From Typha latifolia (lineage: Eukaryota; Streptophyta; Magnoliopsida; Poales; Typhaceae): a stretch of 64,000 nucleotides of DNA. The stretch spans positions 4,960,001 through 5,024,000 of the forward strand of contig CM034106.1 in the NCBI GenBank assembly GCA_019914945.1, read 5' to 3'. Numbering within the stretch: position 1 is the stretch's first letter; each line of letters begins with the position of its first letter. A program made the translations under genes and the position numbers. The notes under the pieces were generated by a model. The model was not told where the DNA came from. It worked only from the letters and a program-made list of their open reading frames with translations, and made no database searches. Below are positions 1-10,699 of this stretch, piece after piece.

Positions 1-692
1 TAGATTTAATGTATTAGGGTGCTGGTTTGAGTCGGATAGACCTAAGCTCTTCAAGCTAGGTTGAGTTGTGTAAAATAGGTAGATATTCCTCTTTATTCGA
101 CTACATCCAAGCCTTGGTCGACCTAGCACCGCCTAGCGATGATCACCTCTGTCTACCTTCTCGTCTGCTAGGTGCCTCTCGACCGTAAGAGATGACCCAA
201 CCTTCTTTATATCCCTTTCTCTACTACCCAACACCTTACACACCACTAGCTTGTCGACCTCCATTCCAGCACCTTCTATTATAGTAGATTTGTTTACCAA
301 AACCCTGTTTAGATCTGACCTTGAATCTCAAGGACCATCTTAACTTTGAAGGTTGGTGGTAGACATAGCTTTCATATTGGAGCTTGGATCTCACAATTAA
401 GGATATTTTTTGACTCGTGTCAATTATGAGAGTCGATAGACAGATTCAATTGTGTTGCGGCTCAACTAGACTAAGCCTAGGCAACACACATCGCATTGGG
501 CTAGGTGCCCAAAAGGAGAGTCAGGGGTTTTCATTTCAGCCCCTGATATTTATCTATTTGTTTTCTAGATTGTTTTGCTTATTAGTTGTTGCTTTGCATT
601 TTAGATCCTATGGGTCACATTATTTGCTTATGTGGTTATTTTAGACTAGAGAGTACTTGTATTAGTCGGACCTAAGCCTATGAGGCTCGGTC
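1..692. other. No gene recognised; probable repeat-derived DNA
   Basis: No open frame here resembles a known protein. The short frame near 417-644 begins on a non-ATG codon and has no domain. Phrases such as cctaagcc and gtcgacc recur loosely around 49850-50100, so this may be old LTR or flank sequence of the same kind. That resemblance is weak and judged only by eye. Confidence 0.4.
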
Positions 693-852
693 TGTAACAA
701 CCATTGAAAAAAATAATTGGCACGTGCCTACCTCATACCCAAACATTTTGGCGCTAAATGAGGGGCACTGCGCCGGGCCCCACCACTGCCGCAGCCGTCC
801 TTCTCATCACCTCTCCCTCTCTCTCTAAGCCCCTGTCTCTCTGGCTCTCCCT

Positions 853-853
<1 letters not shown>

Positions 854-908
<55 letters not shown>
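854..908. repeat. (CT)n microsatellite
   Basis: An almost pure CT dinucleotide run of about 55 bp lies inside a pyrimidine-rich tract that extends to about 1270. Frames read across it on either strand are low-complexity Ser/Leu or Arg/Glu strings and are not genes. Confidence 0.9.
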
Positions 909-910
<2 letters not shown>

Positions 911-911
<1 letters not shown>

Positions 912-1023
912 CTCTATCTTTCTCTCTTGGCGTCCTAAGGTGAGCTCCCTCTTCTCTTCTCTTTTCTCTCTCTCTCTTTCTTCCTCCTCCTCTCGGCGTA
1001 GTCGGAACCAAGCCGCCGGTTGG

Positions 1024-1068
<45 letters not shown>

Positions 1069-1165
1069 CTTGGCGTCCAAGGTGAGCTCCCTCTTCTCTT
1101 CTCTTTTCTCTCTCTCTTTCTTCCTCCTCCTCTCGGCATAGTCGGAACCAAGCCGCCGGTTGGCC
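911..1165. repeat. Tandem duplication of a 112-115 bp unit separated by (CT)n
   Basis: Unit 1 (911-1025) and unit 2 (1054-1165) are nearly identical. Each runs from tctctatctttctctcttgg to aagccgccggttggcc, and a CT run of about 28 bp separates them. Slippage or unequal exchange through the flanking CT tracts is the likely origin. Confidence 0.85.
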
Positions 1166-2119
1166 AGCATTAGCTTAGCCTCTCCGCGCCAACCGGGCCC
1201 CCCACCCTTCCCTTCTCCTTCTTCTCTTCTCTTTTCTTCTTTCTTTCTTTTTTTCTTCTTCCTTTCTTCTTTTTCCTTGGGTACTCCTCCTTTTTCTAAT
1301 TTCTGTTAATTGTGGAATTTATTTTCTAAAGTTAATGTAGATTAATTTTGTCAAGAATTCTTGTTTAGGCACTTCATATCATCCATACATAGTATTTTGA
1401 TCTAAGATTTCAATTCTTCCACGTTTCAGTTGTAGCATATTGTTCCATGGAGCTTAGATAGTTAATTATTTGGATAATTTACGGTCACTCTGGTATAATT
1501 ATTAGCTAAGTATAATTAGTATAATAATTGATTAAATATAATCATAAATAATTGTATATAAATGTATCTATAGTTTAGGCATTGTTATTAGATTAATGCA
1601 TACAGTTATATTGATAAAAAATCTTATATTCATGTTTATATAATTATTTTTAGCATCTTATTATTGTCTACTATTTTTTTAATGAAATATTAAGCTTATA
1701 TATTACTTTTATATAATTGGATAACTACTATTTTACAAATAGTTAATGATGAAATTAAAAAGGAGTAAGAATCACAAAATAATTATTAATAAGACTACGT
1801 TTATAATTATATTTTCTAAATAATATATATACGGGGCCATTATTTGTTGTATACAAAAATAGTTAAATAATTATATACTTACTCTATAATTGGCAAACTA
1901 AGATTCTTATCAAATAAATATAAATGATACGATCTCCTCTTAGGCTAAGATTTGATCTATTCCGTTTTTCAAATATGGACAGGATTTGATACAAAACTTT
2001 GGAAAAGGATCCCAAAATATTGTAGCTCTAGAAAAGAGCTTTCCAACAAATTAAGTTTCAAGAAAATCGGACGGTGGGATCTTGAGATATCGTCCGAGAA
2101 GTAGACGAACGTCAGGGAG

Positions 2120-2701
2120 TCTGTCTATAGATCCGTAGATGGAGGCACAAGATCCAGATGATGGTGGATAGTGGTGGACCGGTGATAATAGGGTGACATC
2201 GCTGAGTAAGTGGAGATGGAAGGGGTTAGGGTAAGGTAATATATAGATTGGAAGAAGGGGAGGAGTGGGCGACTAGGGTGAGTGGTCGGTCGAGAGTGGT
2301 TAGAAGCGGCGGCGTTGGGGAACGAGAGAACGAGAGAGAAGAAGATGAAGGAGACTAAGGCAAAACTCAATTTATTCAATAATGACTCTTTGGTTGCCAT
2401 CCACACCTTTAGAGGCTAACCAAACAATTTAAAAATGGCAATTATTAACCGTAGAAATAGTAGATTTTCGCCGACCGCGTTCGAACGCACCCGATCGCGT
2501 TCGATCGCACATTTTGCGTTCTCTGTATTTGCGAACCTGATGTAGGCGTTCGCAAGTGCGTTCGAACACATCCCACCCGCGTTCGAACGCGACATACAGA
2601 AAACTTATTTTTCTATAAAATAAACATTAAAATAAGAATAAAAGACACCCCTACGGTGTATCCATGATCGAGATGACATCGATGAAGTCCGAATCGTATC
2701 A
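2120..2701 (-). mobile_element. Divergent Gypsy LTR (3' LTR of the element split by Copia copy 1)
   Basis: On the minus strand it starts TGATACG at 2701, directly after the integrase stop and a purine-rich stretch. It matches the Gypsy LTR family seen best at 44562-45371 and 54282-55136, including the GTTCGAAC cluster at 2476-2590 and the phrase gttgccatccacacctttagag. About 40 bp of extra sequence sits near its start compared with the other copies. The left boundary is approximate because the sequence fades into AT-rich DNA. Confidence 0.65.
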
Positions 2702-3955
2702 ATCCACCATACTTCTGCAACCTTATCCTCAAGGTGTGAAATTGGTGAAGCGATCCATGATATCTGACTCTAGCTCCTAGGTGGACTCGTTAGTGGGCTT
2801 GCCTAGCCACTCGATCAACACATTTGTCTCTAATCTGGATCCATAGCGTTTTCTTCTACGGCCTAAGACTCGAATCAGTTCAGTTGAGCTATCCTCCTCC
2901 ATTGGTTCGGGTAAGGTCGATCCCACCACATGATTAGGCCTGATATGGGCTTTTAGTGCAGACACGTGGAAAACCGGATGGATGCAGGTTCCTTTAGGTA
3001 GGTCCAACCGGTAAGCTACTGAACCGATTCATTTTAGCACTCGATACAGACAATAGTACTTGTGACCCAGCTTCTGGTTCAAAATCGGCCTCAATGTGGA
3101 TTGTTGATATGGTTGAACTCGAACGAACACTAATTGATCCACCTCAAACTCTCTCTCGTACCGGCCTTTGTCATGAGTCTGCTTCATGCAGTTTTGGGCT
3201 GATGCTAGGTGAATTTTGAGCCGTCTCAAAGTTTCATCTCGATCTACAAGTTCCAAGTCGAGCTCTATCCGATCCGCCGTCGCGAGTCTATTGTAGGCAC
3301 TCAAGACAGGGGGAGTGCGACCATAAAGCCTCAAAGGGGGTCATGCTGATGCTAGAGTGATAAGCTATATTGTATGACCACTCGGCCCATGGAAGGAATT
3401 TGACCCAATCCTTTGGTCGGTCTGCCACAAAGCAACGCAATTATTGCTCTAGTCCAAGATTCACCACCTCGGTTTGGCCATCTGTCTTGGGGTGATAAGT
3501 TGAACTAAGGTTAACTCGAGTCCCTTGAAATCTTAATAACTCGGACCAAAACTCACTAATGAAGATGTGATCCCGGTTTGACACGATCATCCTAGGCAAC
3601 CTATGCAAGCGCGCTTCTCGAACAAAAATTTCAGCAACCTTTTTCGCTTAAAACGGGTGCATTAGTGCTATGAAATGAGCATATTTGCTTAGCCTATCCA
3701 CCACAACGAACACCACCGATTGGCCTCGAACCTCCGACAGCCCCTCGATGAAGTCCATGGAGATGTCCTACTAAATATGCTCCGGTATAGGCAGTGGTTG
3801 CAACAGCCCGCTAGGTTTGAGCATCTCCGATTTGACTCATTGGCAGATTTGGCATTCACGCACATATTTCTTCACATCCGACTTCATCGTTGTCCATGCA
3901 CGATTTGGGCCAGCCCGCTTGTAGATATGTAAGACCCCTTCATGGCCTACTATAG
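2702..3955 (-). pseudogene. Ty3/Gypsy integrase with degenerate chromodomain, broken
   Basis: Read on the minus strand, the order is: an H2C2 zinc-binding part (GHEGVLHIYKR through to CQICQ, about 3840-3945); a frameshifted catalytic core (about 3360-3840); an integrase C-terminal part (3029-3334, containing LVFVRVQPYQQ); and a C-terminal segment (2777-3007) with HPVFHVS and EWLGKPTNEST, which resembles a chromodomain tail. Stops and frameshifts divide it into at least four frames, so it cannot make integrase. At about 3955 it is fused directly to the end of Copia copy 1. Its gag and LTR lie on the far side of that element, at 11718-13402. Confidence 0.85.
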
Positions 3956-4372
3956 GAGTGCCAGCATAGTCATCGACATCAGGAAGTGGAGCAGACGTGG
4001 GGTACTGGAACTCACCATCAGGAAGACGAAGTTCAACGCGAATGACATCTGAGTCCAAGTACACAGACACCCCACGAACAGTAGAACGAATACAGCATTC
4101 TAAAATCGTGGCATTACTAAAAAATTCTCGAACAACTTCCACATAAGCAGTTCCGCTCATCCGACAACCGATAACCATCCTCGCTCAGTAAATATCTGTT
4201 CTTTCCCCAAGGTAGAAAAATCGGAAATGACCACGGGTCATTCACAGATAACAGGACGGGTCCCAAAATTATGTTTGTATCGCCCGGCAGCCGTTGAAGT
4301 AGAAAACTTTGGAGCCGAAGTAGGTGAGGAAGGCGGCCTAGGTTTCTTGGAAACGACATCTTTTCTAGGCAT
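3956..4372 (-). pseudogene. Putative plant transposon protein-like ORF downstream of Copia pol
   Basis: A minus-strand ATG at 4372 opens a Lys/Pro/Ser-rich N-terminus (MPRKDVVSKKPRPPSS), followed by a segment containing RYKHNFGTRPVICE and then a TGA. In shifted frames the sequence continues as VREFFSNA and STVRGVSVYLDSDVIRVEL. That pattern is typical of the putative plant transposon protein domain (Transposase_32-like), found in many plant repeats. The same ORF with the same TGA occurs at 37628-37925 in Copia copy 2, so the stop predates their split. It could be a decayed env-like third ORF of a SIRE element or a captured sequence. The family call is from motif memory, not a search. Confidence 0.5.
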
Positions 4373-5900
4373 TCTTGAGAAAGAAACAAGATGCAAGATT
4401 CAACATATGCCCAAAGCAAACAAAAAGACAGCCAGAAAAGAAAAAAAAATCCAAGAAATCATGAAGGCCCTAAATGAAATCCATTATCCACTTGAAAATG
4501 CTAAGATATCACGTTCAATCACACAAGAAACATCAAGGTAGTAACTTTAACGTGATCAAAACTCAAAAACGCACGAAATCAATCAAGATCAAGAGACTTA
4601 ATTGAATAAAAAAATAGGAAAATTGATGGATGATCATACCTCACAAAAGTGAAGAAAAACTAAGAAATTCGGCCGAAAGATGCTAGATCCGGAGGAGAAC
4701 GACCCTTTAAAAGGATTTGGAGTGAGAAATTTGATGGAAAATAGCAAGATCTTGAAGATTTGAAAGGGAGAAAATGAAGGGTTTCTAGGGTTTGAAAGAT
4801 GGAAGATGAAAACCCTTAGGTTCAGACGCAATATTTAAAGAATCCTCGAGTGCGTTCGAACGCTCCAGTCTGCGCGTTCGAACGCGCCAGTCACCGCGTT
4901 CGAACTCAAAAATTTGCGTTCGAACGCCCATTTTTTTTTAAGTAAAAAATAAAATCTAAGAAAAAATCAAAAAATCTTTTTGGAGATGCACATCTAAAGA
5001 TTCAAAATACATTCAAGACATAGAATATGACAATCGAATGAAATAAGTCATACACAGATCAATCAAATCATCAAAAGCATATTATAATCAATTCTAATGC
5101 ATCACTCAAAATTAAATTAATCTTGATTGATCATAACAATATACATATGCAAGGTGAGCATAGATAACATGAAACATTCTTCTTAAATAAACTTTCCTAT
5201 TTAAACAATGATACAACACAGTAGTCAAACCGACTTAGTATTTAAATTTGCACTTTTCAACTTATTCGCAATAACCGAACAGGAATTTTTCCTGTATTAT
5301 TTTTTATACATAAACCATATAGGTGCAATGATGGCTTTCACACATGAGTAGGTAGCCATTTTCTTGTAGTACAAATCAAACAATGTGCGAGAATATATAC
5401 ACAAGTAGCAAAAATTTTATTTAATTTGCAATCAATGTACTGAGTCAAACTGGACTCTCAACAAGATGACTTTCACACTAACTCATTGTAGCCCTTTTCA
5501 TTGATCTTTTATAAACACGTTTGTGATGACTAAGCATGAGGCCAAACTGTGCAAATCAATGTCACTAGTAAGCTATTTAAAAATAATTTCATGATGTCAT
5601 GCTCACACAAGAATATACACACGTTATGGGTGCATTAATTTCAGTATAATTATCATAGAAGTCGAGAGAGTGAATAAATCAGAAATGATACAATATACTA
5701 CAAGATGATAAAATTGACTATAATAACTCATAATCAAGAGAAAAATTATATTTATATGTCAAGAGTATATTATTGAATCTAGGAGTGCATTAATTTTTTT
5801 TTATTACAAAAAACTCTCGACAAATCTGAAACTAAAACCAAAGAAAATTTTAGAGTAAAGAAAACCTACAAAGAAACGAAAAGAACTCATAAAAATGAAA
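4373..5900 (-). other. Non-coding 3' module of the Copia element
   Basis: This stretch, shared with 37926-39480, lies between RNase H and the extra ORF. It is AT-rich from 4940 to 5900 with no coding frame. Next in minus-strand direction comes a GTTCGAAC cluster (4853-4931), then a leader-like sequence (4640-4830) with repeated aaccctag and ttcatcttcc phrases such as occur in plant 5' leaders, ending before the ATG at 4372. The layout suggests, without proof, a separate promoter and leader for the downstream ORF. Confidence 0.5.
4853..4931. repeat. Cluster of four GTTCGAAC palindromes
   Basis: Four exact GTTCGAAC copies, most in the fuller form GCGTTCGAACGC, occur within about 80 bp. The same cluster with point changes is at 38408-38485. 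Comparable clusters sit in Gypsy LTRs and in the Copia LTR. Confidence 0.9.
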
Positions 5901-5939
5901 CATGCAAATCAAAACACGCAAGCCAAAACAAAAAGAAAA

Positions 5940-6425
5940 TCAATCCAAAGCACAAATTCCTAAAGAAGTACGAAGATACTCAAATCTCTGTAAGTCCAAA
6001 AGTTTTGTAAATAGATCACCCAACTGTTTCTCCGTCTCAACATATTCTAGTGCTATTATTTTGTCTTCAACTAACTCGCGTATAAAATGATGTCGGATAT
6101 CAATATGTTTTGTACGCGAGTGTTGAACAAGATTTTTCGATATATTAATAGCCCTCATGTTGTCAGAATAAAGCAGCATAGTATCTTATTCAATACCGTA
6201 ATCTTTGACCATCTGTTTCATCCATAGTAACTGAGAACAACAACTTCCCGCTGTAATGTACTCGGCCTCCTCAGTAGATAAAGATATCGAGTTTTGTTTC
6301 TTACTGTGCCAAGCAACCAGATTGTTTCCAATATAAAAGCATCCACCTGAGGTACTTTTTCTATCATCACATGAACCCTTGCCCAATCGAATCCGTGTAT
6401 CCGGATATGATAGCTCCCGAGTCAT
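5940..6425 (-). pseudogene. Copia RNase H, two frames
   Basis: This is the RNase H that degrades the RNA template during reverse transcription. Frame 6186-6425 carries DRKSTSGGCFYIGNNLVAWH and SLSTEEAEYITAGS, the strand with the catalytic Glu. Frame 5940-6179 carries the third acidic motif (YSDNMRAI), [14 protein letters not shown] and the typical C-terminal DLFTKLL. One stop at the join (TGA at about 6186) separates the two. The first catalytic Asp region (SGYTD) lies in the overlapping RT frame above. Confidence 0.88.
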
Positions 6426-7190
6426 ACGTAAACCAGATACCTAAGTCAACTGTGCCACCGACATATTTTATGATACATTTCACAGCAAACAAATGTGTCT
6501 CCTTAGGTTCAGACTGAAACCTAGCACACACACCGACACTAAATGCAATGTCAGGTATACTAGTAGTTAAGTACAAAAGACTACCAATCATGCTCCTATA
6601 CAGTGTCTGATCAACACTTTTACCTGAAATATCCTTACCTAGTTTTATAGTTGTACTCATAGGAGTTCTAGCATGTTTTGCATTTTCTAAACCGAATTTA
6701 GTCACAAGATCCTTAGCATACTTGGTTTGAGCGATAAATATCCCTCTTTCCAATTGAGTAATTTGAAGTCTCAAAAAGAACTTCAACTCACCCATCATGC
6801 TCATCTCAAAATGACTATGCATGAGATCCGCAAACTCCTTAGCTAACGATTGACTCGTTGCCCCGAAGACAATGTCATCCACATATATTTGTGCCACAAC
6901 TAAACTCTTGTTCGACCGTCTAATTAACAATGTCTTGTCCACTCCCCCTCGAGTGAACCCCGCATCCACTAAAAAGTGGTCAACTTCTCATACCAAGCTC
7001 TTGGAGCTTGTTTTAGCCCATAGAGGGCCTTTTTCAGTTTAAACACATGAGAAGGAAATTTTCGATCTTCAAACCCTTTCGGTTGTTCCACATAAACATC
7101 TTCATTCAGAGTACCATTCAAGAAAGCACTTTTCACATCCATTTGAAACAATTTAAATTTTAAGTGAAAAGCAATATCTTGTAAATCCAT
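6367..7190 (-). pseudogene. Copia reverse transcriptase, deleted and frameshifted
   Basis: Frame 6969-7190 carries [20 protein letters not shown] and [17 protein letters not shown]. Frame 6367-6969 carries the catalytic YVDDIVFGAT (the two Asp codons at 6874-6879), then KYAKDLVTKFGLENAKHART and SMIGSLLYLT. Compared with copy 2 (40700-40870), about 140 bp is missing near 7172, which removes the segment just before the MDVKSAFL motif and breaks the frame from the linker. The enzyme can no longer be made whole. Confidence 0.9.
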
Positions 7191-7744
7191 TTTGTTCCAA
7201 TGACGTTCACATTATTAGGTCTAGGGACTAAATACCAAACATCATTCCTAGAAAATTGCTCTAATTCCTCATGCATAGCATTAACCCAAGAATCGTCTAA
7301 CAATGCTTCCTTCACATTTTTAGGTTCAAAAGAAGATATATAGCAAGTAAATGACACCTCACTTTGGATTTGTCGTCTTCTCTTAATTGGTTCATTTACG
7401 TCTCCGATCACTTGTGACAGTGGATGATCTGATTTCACTCTGGCAGATGGTTCCGGTATGTTGCAGTCATCTTTGTTCATGTCAACTTTGTCCTCGTCCT
7501 GATTCTCAATTTCCAGATCAAGCTTCTTTCCTATTTCTTCGTCATATGTATCTGCAGAAATAGAAATAGGAGTAGCTTCAATTAAATCAGTCGTGGATTC
7601 ATCTATCTTAACATTAGCAGATTCCATAACAGTAGAAGTGCCAAGATTAAATACTTTGTAGGCTCTAATATTATTCGAATACCCTAAGAAGATGCCTTCG
7701 CTACTTCTAATGTCAAATTTAGTCAAATATTCTCGATCACGCAA
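7160..7744 (-). pseudogene. Copia pol linker between integrase and RT
   Basis: The frame starts with KFDIRSSEGIFLGYS, the usual integrase C-terminal landmark of Copia pol, passes through an acidic Asp/Glu-rich spacer, and ends with NAMHEELEQFSRNDVWYLV and GTKWIYK, which open the RT domain. It runs off frame at the RT deletion. Confidence 0.85.
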
Positions 7745-7768
7745 GATATAACATTTACTACCAAAAAC

Positions 7769-9100
7769 TCAAAAATATTTAACACTAGGTTTCTTACCTT
7801 TCCAGATTTCATATGTAGTCATTTTTGTACCTGGTCTTAGATAAACACGATTTATCACATGTACCGCTGTATTGATTGCCTCCGCCCAAAACTTTTGAGT
7901 AACCTGTTTAGCGTGAAGCATAACCCTAGTCATTTCCTGCACAACTCGGTTCTTTCTTTCAATAATCCCATTTTGTTGTGGAGTTATAGGAGCTAAAAAC
8001 TCATGTTGAATACCAAGAGAATCGCAAAATATAGAAAAAAATTTATTTTCAAATTCTCTACCATGATTAGACCGAATCCTAACTAGGGTTGTAGATTTTT
8101 CATTCTGCAATTTTAAGCATAGTGATTTAAAAACTTCAAAGGTTTCAGACTTCTCACGTAGAAAGGCAACCCAGATATATCTGGAGTAATCATCGACCAT
8201 TAAGAATATATAGCGTTTACCTCCAAGACTTTCCATTTTTGTTGGACCTATCAAGTCCATGTGTACTAATTGGAGCACACGGTCGGTGGTAGCTGCATTT
8301 ACCTTCTTGTGTGAAATCCTAGTTTGTTTTCCAATTTGATACGAACCGCACACTCTTTTTGACATTTCTTTCATCTTAGGTATTCCTCTTACCACTTCTT
8401 GTTTGGACAGAGTAAATAATTCCTTGTGATTCACATGTCTAAGACGTTGATGCCAAAGATCTGCAATGTCAAAAGATGCACTGTTATAATTCAGTTTATA
8501 TGACGTTCTAACAACATAGCAATTATCAGATATTCTAGATCCATAACATATAACATTACCACCATGATCTAGAATAGTACAATCATTTTTGGAGAATTTT
8601 ACCTCATAATCTTCATCACAAAATTGACTGATACTCAGAAGATTTGCTTTCAAGCCCTTAACATAAAGAACATTTTCAAGAATAGGAACCCCCGGAGAAT
8701 TTACCTTTCCTTTACCTATTACCTTGGATGAATTACCATCTTCGAATGTCACAACTCCCCCTTCATGTTTTTCAAGATTAGAAAATAACGACTTGTCACC
8801 CGACATATGTCTTGAACAGCCACTGTCTAAATACCACAAATCAGAATTTAAAGCTTTCAAAGTTGTATGCACAACATAACATTTCAAATCACTTTTCTTG
8901 ACCCATATGGCCTTTGTTTTTATCCCATAAATAAAAGCAGTTCTAGGTTTTTGCAAAAATTTGCAATGAGGTCGAATATGCCCAAGAATACCGCAATGAT
9001 AGCATGTCGGAACAAACCATTTTCTACTCACCTTTTGTCGAGAAGTGTGACTAAAATTTACCTTTGGTGCCGTTGACGATTCACCGCCTTGTAGATTCAC
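7769..9100 (-). pseudogene. Copia protease and integrase
   Basis: A 443-residue frame. Near residue 90 is the aspartic protease motif WYLDSGCSRHMSG. The GAG-pre-integrase zinc region follows (LWHQRLRHVNHKEL, then VCGSYQIGKQ), and then the catalytic core with HMDLIGPT, RSNHGREFEN and QQNGIIERKNR. Two key residues are lost: the last zinc Cys is Tyr here (CGSY, where copies 2 and 3 have CGSC), and the second catalytic Asp of the DDE triad is Asn (SNHG, where copy 3 has SDHG). The frame is otherwise long and open, so decay is recent or partial. Integration activity is unlikely. Confidence 0.92.
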
Positions 9101-9179
9101 CTTCGCTTAGAAGCATTCATCCAGGATTGCTTTGTAAATGCGGTTGATGACTTCGTATATTCTTCCTTTTGTATACCCG

Positions 9180-10082
9180 TTAAATGAAGACAATTTTATT
9201 ATTATTTGAATTACTAGTGTATCCAACACCATACCTGTCTTTTCCAGGGATTTGAGCCTTTAGGATCTCGTCAAGTTTGTTCTTCCCTTTCAGAAATGTC
9301 ACTTCCTTATTCAGTCGCTCTAGTTCAATTTCATCCGCCTTCATTTTATTTTTTGCATTGTCAAGTTGTTCAGAAAGGTCTTTGACACGTTCAAGTTCCA
9401 ATCTGTACTTCTCTTCAAATTGAATTCTTTCAAGTTCGATTACCTTGAGTCGTTGATGTAGTCTAAGATTGCTTTTCTTGAGTTTAAACGACTCCAGGTA
9501 CAGGTCATTATATGCCTTTTGAATTTCAAATTCATCTTCTTTAGCTAGTAACATATCCTGATCATCTGTACTATCAGTATCAACAACGGAATCAATATTG
9601 AGTAGAGAAGAGGCAAAGGCAACAAAGTTTTCTTCGTCTTTTCCAGAATCATCATCAGATTCATTTGAGTCATCCCAAGTAACTTTCGTAGCTTTACCCT
9701 TCTTCTTAAGGCGATTAGGGCATTCTTGTACTATGTGTCCAAAACCAGAACATTCAAAACATCGAACTTTATTCTCAGAATTCTTATTTTTCTGTTTGAC
9801 ACCGTTATCTCTCACACCTGTGTTCGAACTCGCAGTATTCTTCTTTTTCACAAATTATTTGCTTTTCTCAAGTTTTTCAGCATTCAACTTGTTTGGCTTC
9901 CGAAAGAATTTATTGAACTTTTTGACGAACATGGCCAACATCTCAACATCTAAATCACCTTCATCATTAGACTCCTCTATACTTTGTTCAACTGTGGATA
10001 GGGCAATCCCTTTGGGCTTCCTCGGTTTTGAAAGGCTGGACTCAAATGTTTGTAGATTTCCTACCAATTGTTCAACTTTCAT
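9180..10082 (-). pseudogene. Copia gag, C-terminal part with zinc knuckle
   Basis: Two adjoining frames. 9855-10082 is a Lys/Ser-rich segment with VKKFNKFFRKPNKLNAEKLE. 9180-9851 starts with NTASSNTGVRDN, carries the CCHC knuckle CFECSGFGHIVQECPNRLKK, then an acidic Ser/Asp stretch and a long Glu/Lys/Leu heptad-like region that probably forms a coiled coil. The layout (knuckle, acidic patch, coiled coil) is characteristic of SIRE-type gag. A stop near 9852 separates the frames. Confidence 0.88.
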
Positions 10083-10279
10083 AGAATCGATGTCCTTACT
10101 TTCCTCAATAGCTGTAACTTTCGCCTGAAACCTCTCTGGAAGAGACCTAAGGATCTTATGGACAATTCTGTTTTCAGGAATTTTCTCTCCTAGGTTGAAA
10201 TTGGAGTTGACCTATATCACTCAGCTTTGCATAAAACTCATCAAATGTCTCATTCTCCTCCATACGTAGAGTTTCAAAA

Positions 10280-10651
10280 CTAGTAGTCAACCTCTACAAC
10301 CATAGTTCCTTCGTGAATAGTTTCTAAGATCGTCCAAGCTTCTTTTGCTATCTCACAAGTAGAGATTCTTCTAAATTCTTCCGAGGAAACACAATTAAAA
10401 ATTCCTTTTATTGGCTTGCTATTCCATCCAACTTTTTTATAGTCTGACCTATCCCATGACTCTATCGGTTTATCAGTAAGTATATCATCCACCATGTACA
10501 TTGGTGGACTCCAACCGTTCACAACGGCAAACCATACTCGTTCATCTATAGACTTCAAGTAAGCTCTCATCCTAGCTTTCCAATATCCATAATTTGATCC
10601 ATTTAGGATAAGAGGTCTAATAGATGATGGTCCATCTCTATGAAAATCCAT
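10280..10651 (-). pseudogene. Copia gag N-terminal domain (UBN2/DUF4219-like)
   Basis: The likely start is the Met at 10651 (MDFHRDGPSSIRPLILNGSN), 35 bp after the primer site. The segment YGYWKARMRAYLKSIDERVW and later EFRRISTCEIAKEAWTILET are typical of Copia gag. The frame ends in a stop at 10280, and the next ~200 bp to 10082 holds more gag sequence out of frame. Confidence 0.88.
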
Positions 10652-10685
10652 GCCTATCTGATCTCTCTCAAAGGTGAGAGAATTT

Positions 10686-10697
10686 GCTCTGATACCA
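10686..10697 (-). other. Primer-binding site, initiator tRNA-Met type (Copia copy 1)
   Basis: The minus strand reads TGGTATCAGAGC, the standard plant site complementary to the 3' end of initiator tRNA-Met, two bases inside the LTR end at 10700. It fixes the element's orientation and the LTR boundary. Confidence 0.93.
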
Positions 10698-10699
10698 AT

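Larger units (their letters stand above)
693..2119 (+). mobile_element. Candidate truncated large LTR related to the one at 58001
   Basis: It begins TGTAACAACC, the same ten bases that open the well-bounded solo LTR at 58001-61188, and the order of parts is alike: a short A-rich stretch, a GC-rich patch, a long pyrimidine tract, then about 700 bp of very AT-rich DNA. The right side runs into a Gypsy LTR near 2120, and no GTTACA end or target duplication was found, so the boundary and the family link are inferred. Confidence 0.4.

Noticed and set aside
754..1173. Overlapping Arg/Glu-rich and Ser/Leu-rich frames on both strands
   Set aside because: They are translations of (CT)n and CT-rich duplicated sequence, with no non-repetitive content.
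2470..2600. tRNA genes suggested by GGTTCGAA-like T-loop sequence
   Set aside because: No acceptor stem, D-arm or anticodon arm surrounds any of the GTTCGAAC sites, and the motif is a tandem palindrome.
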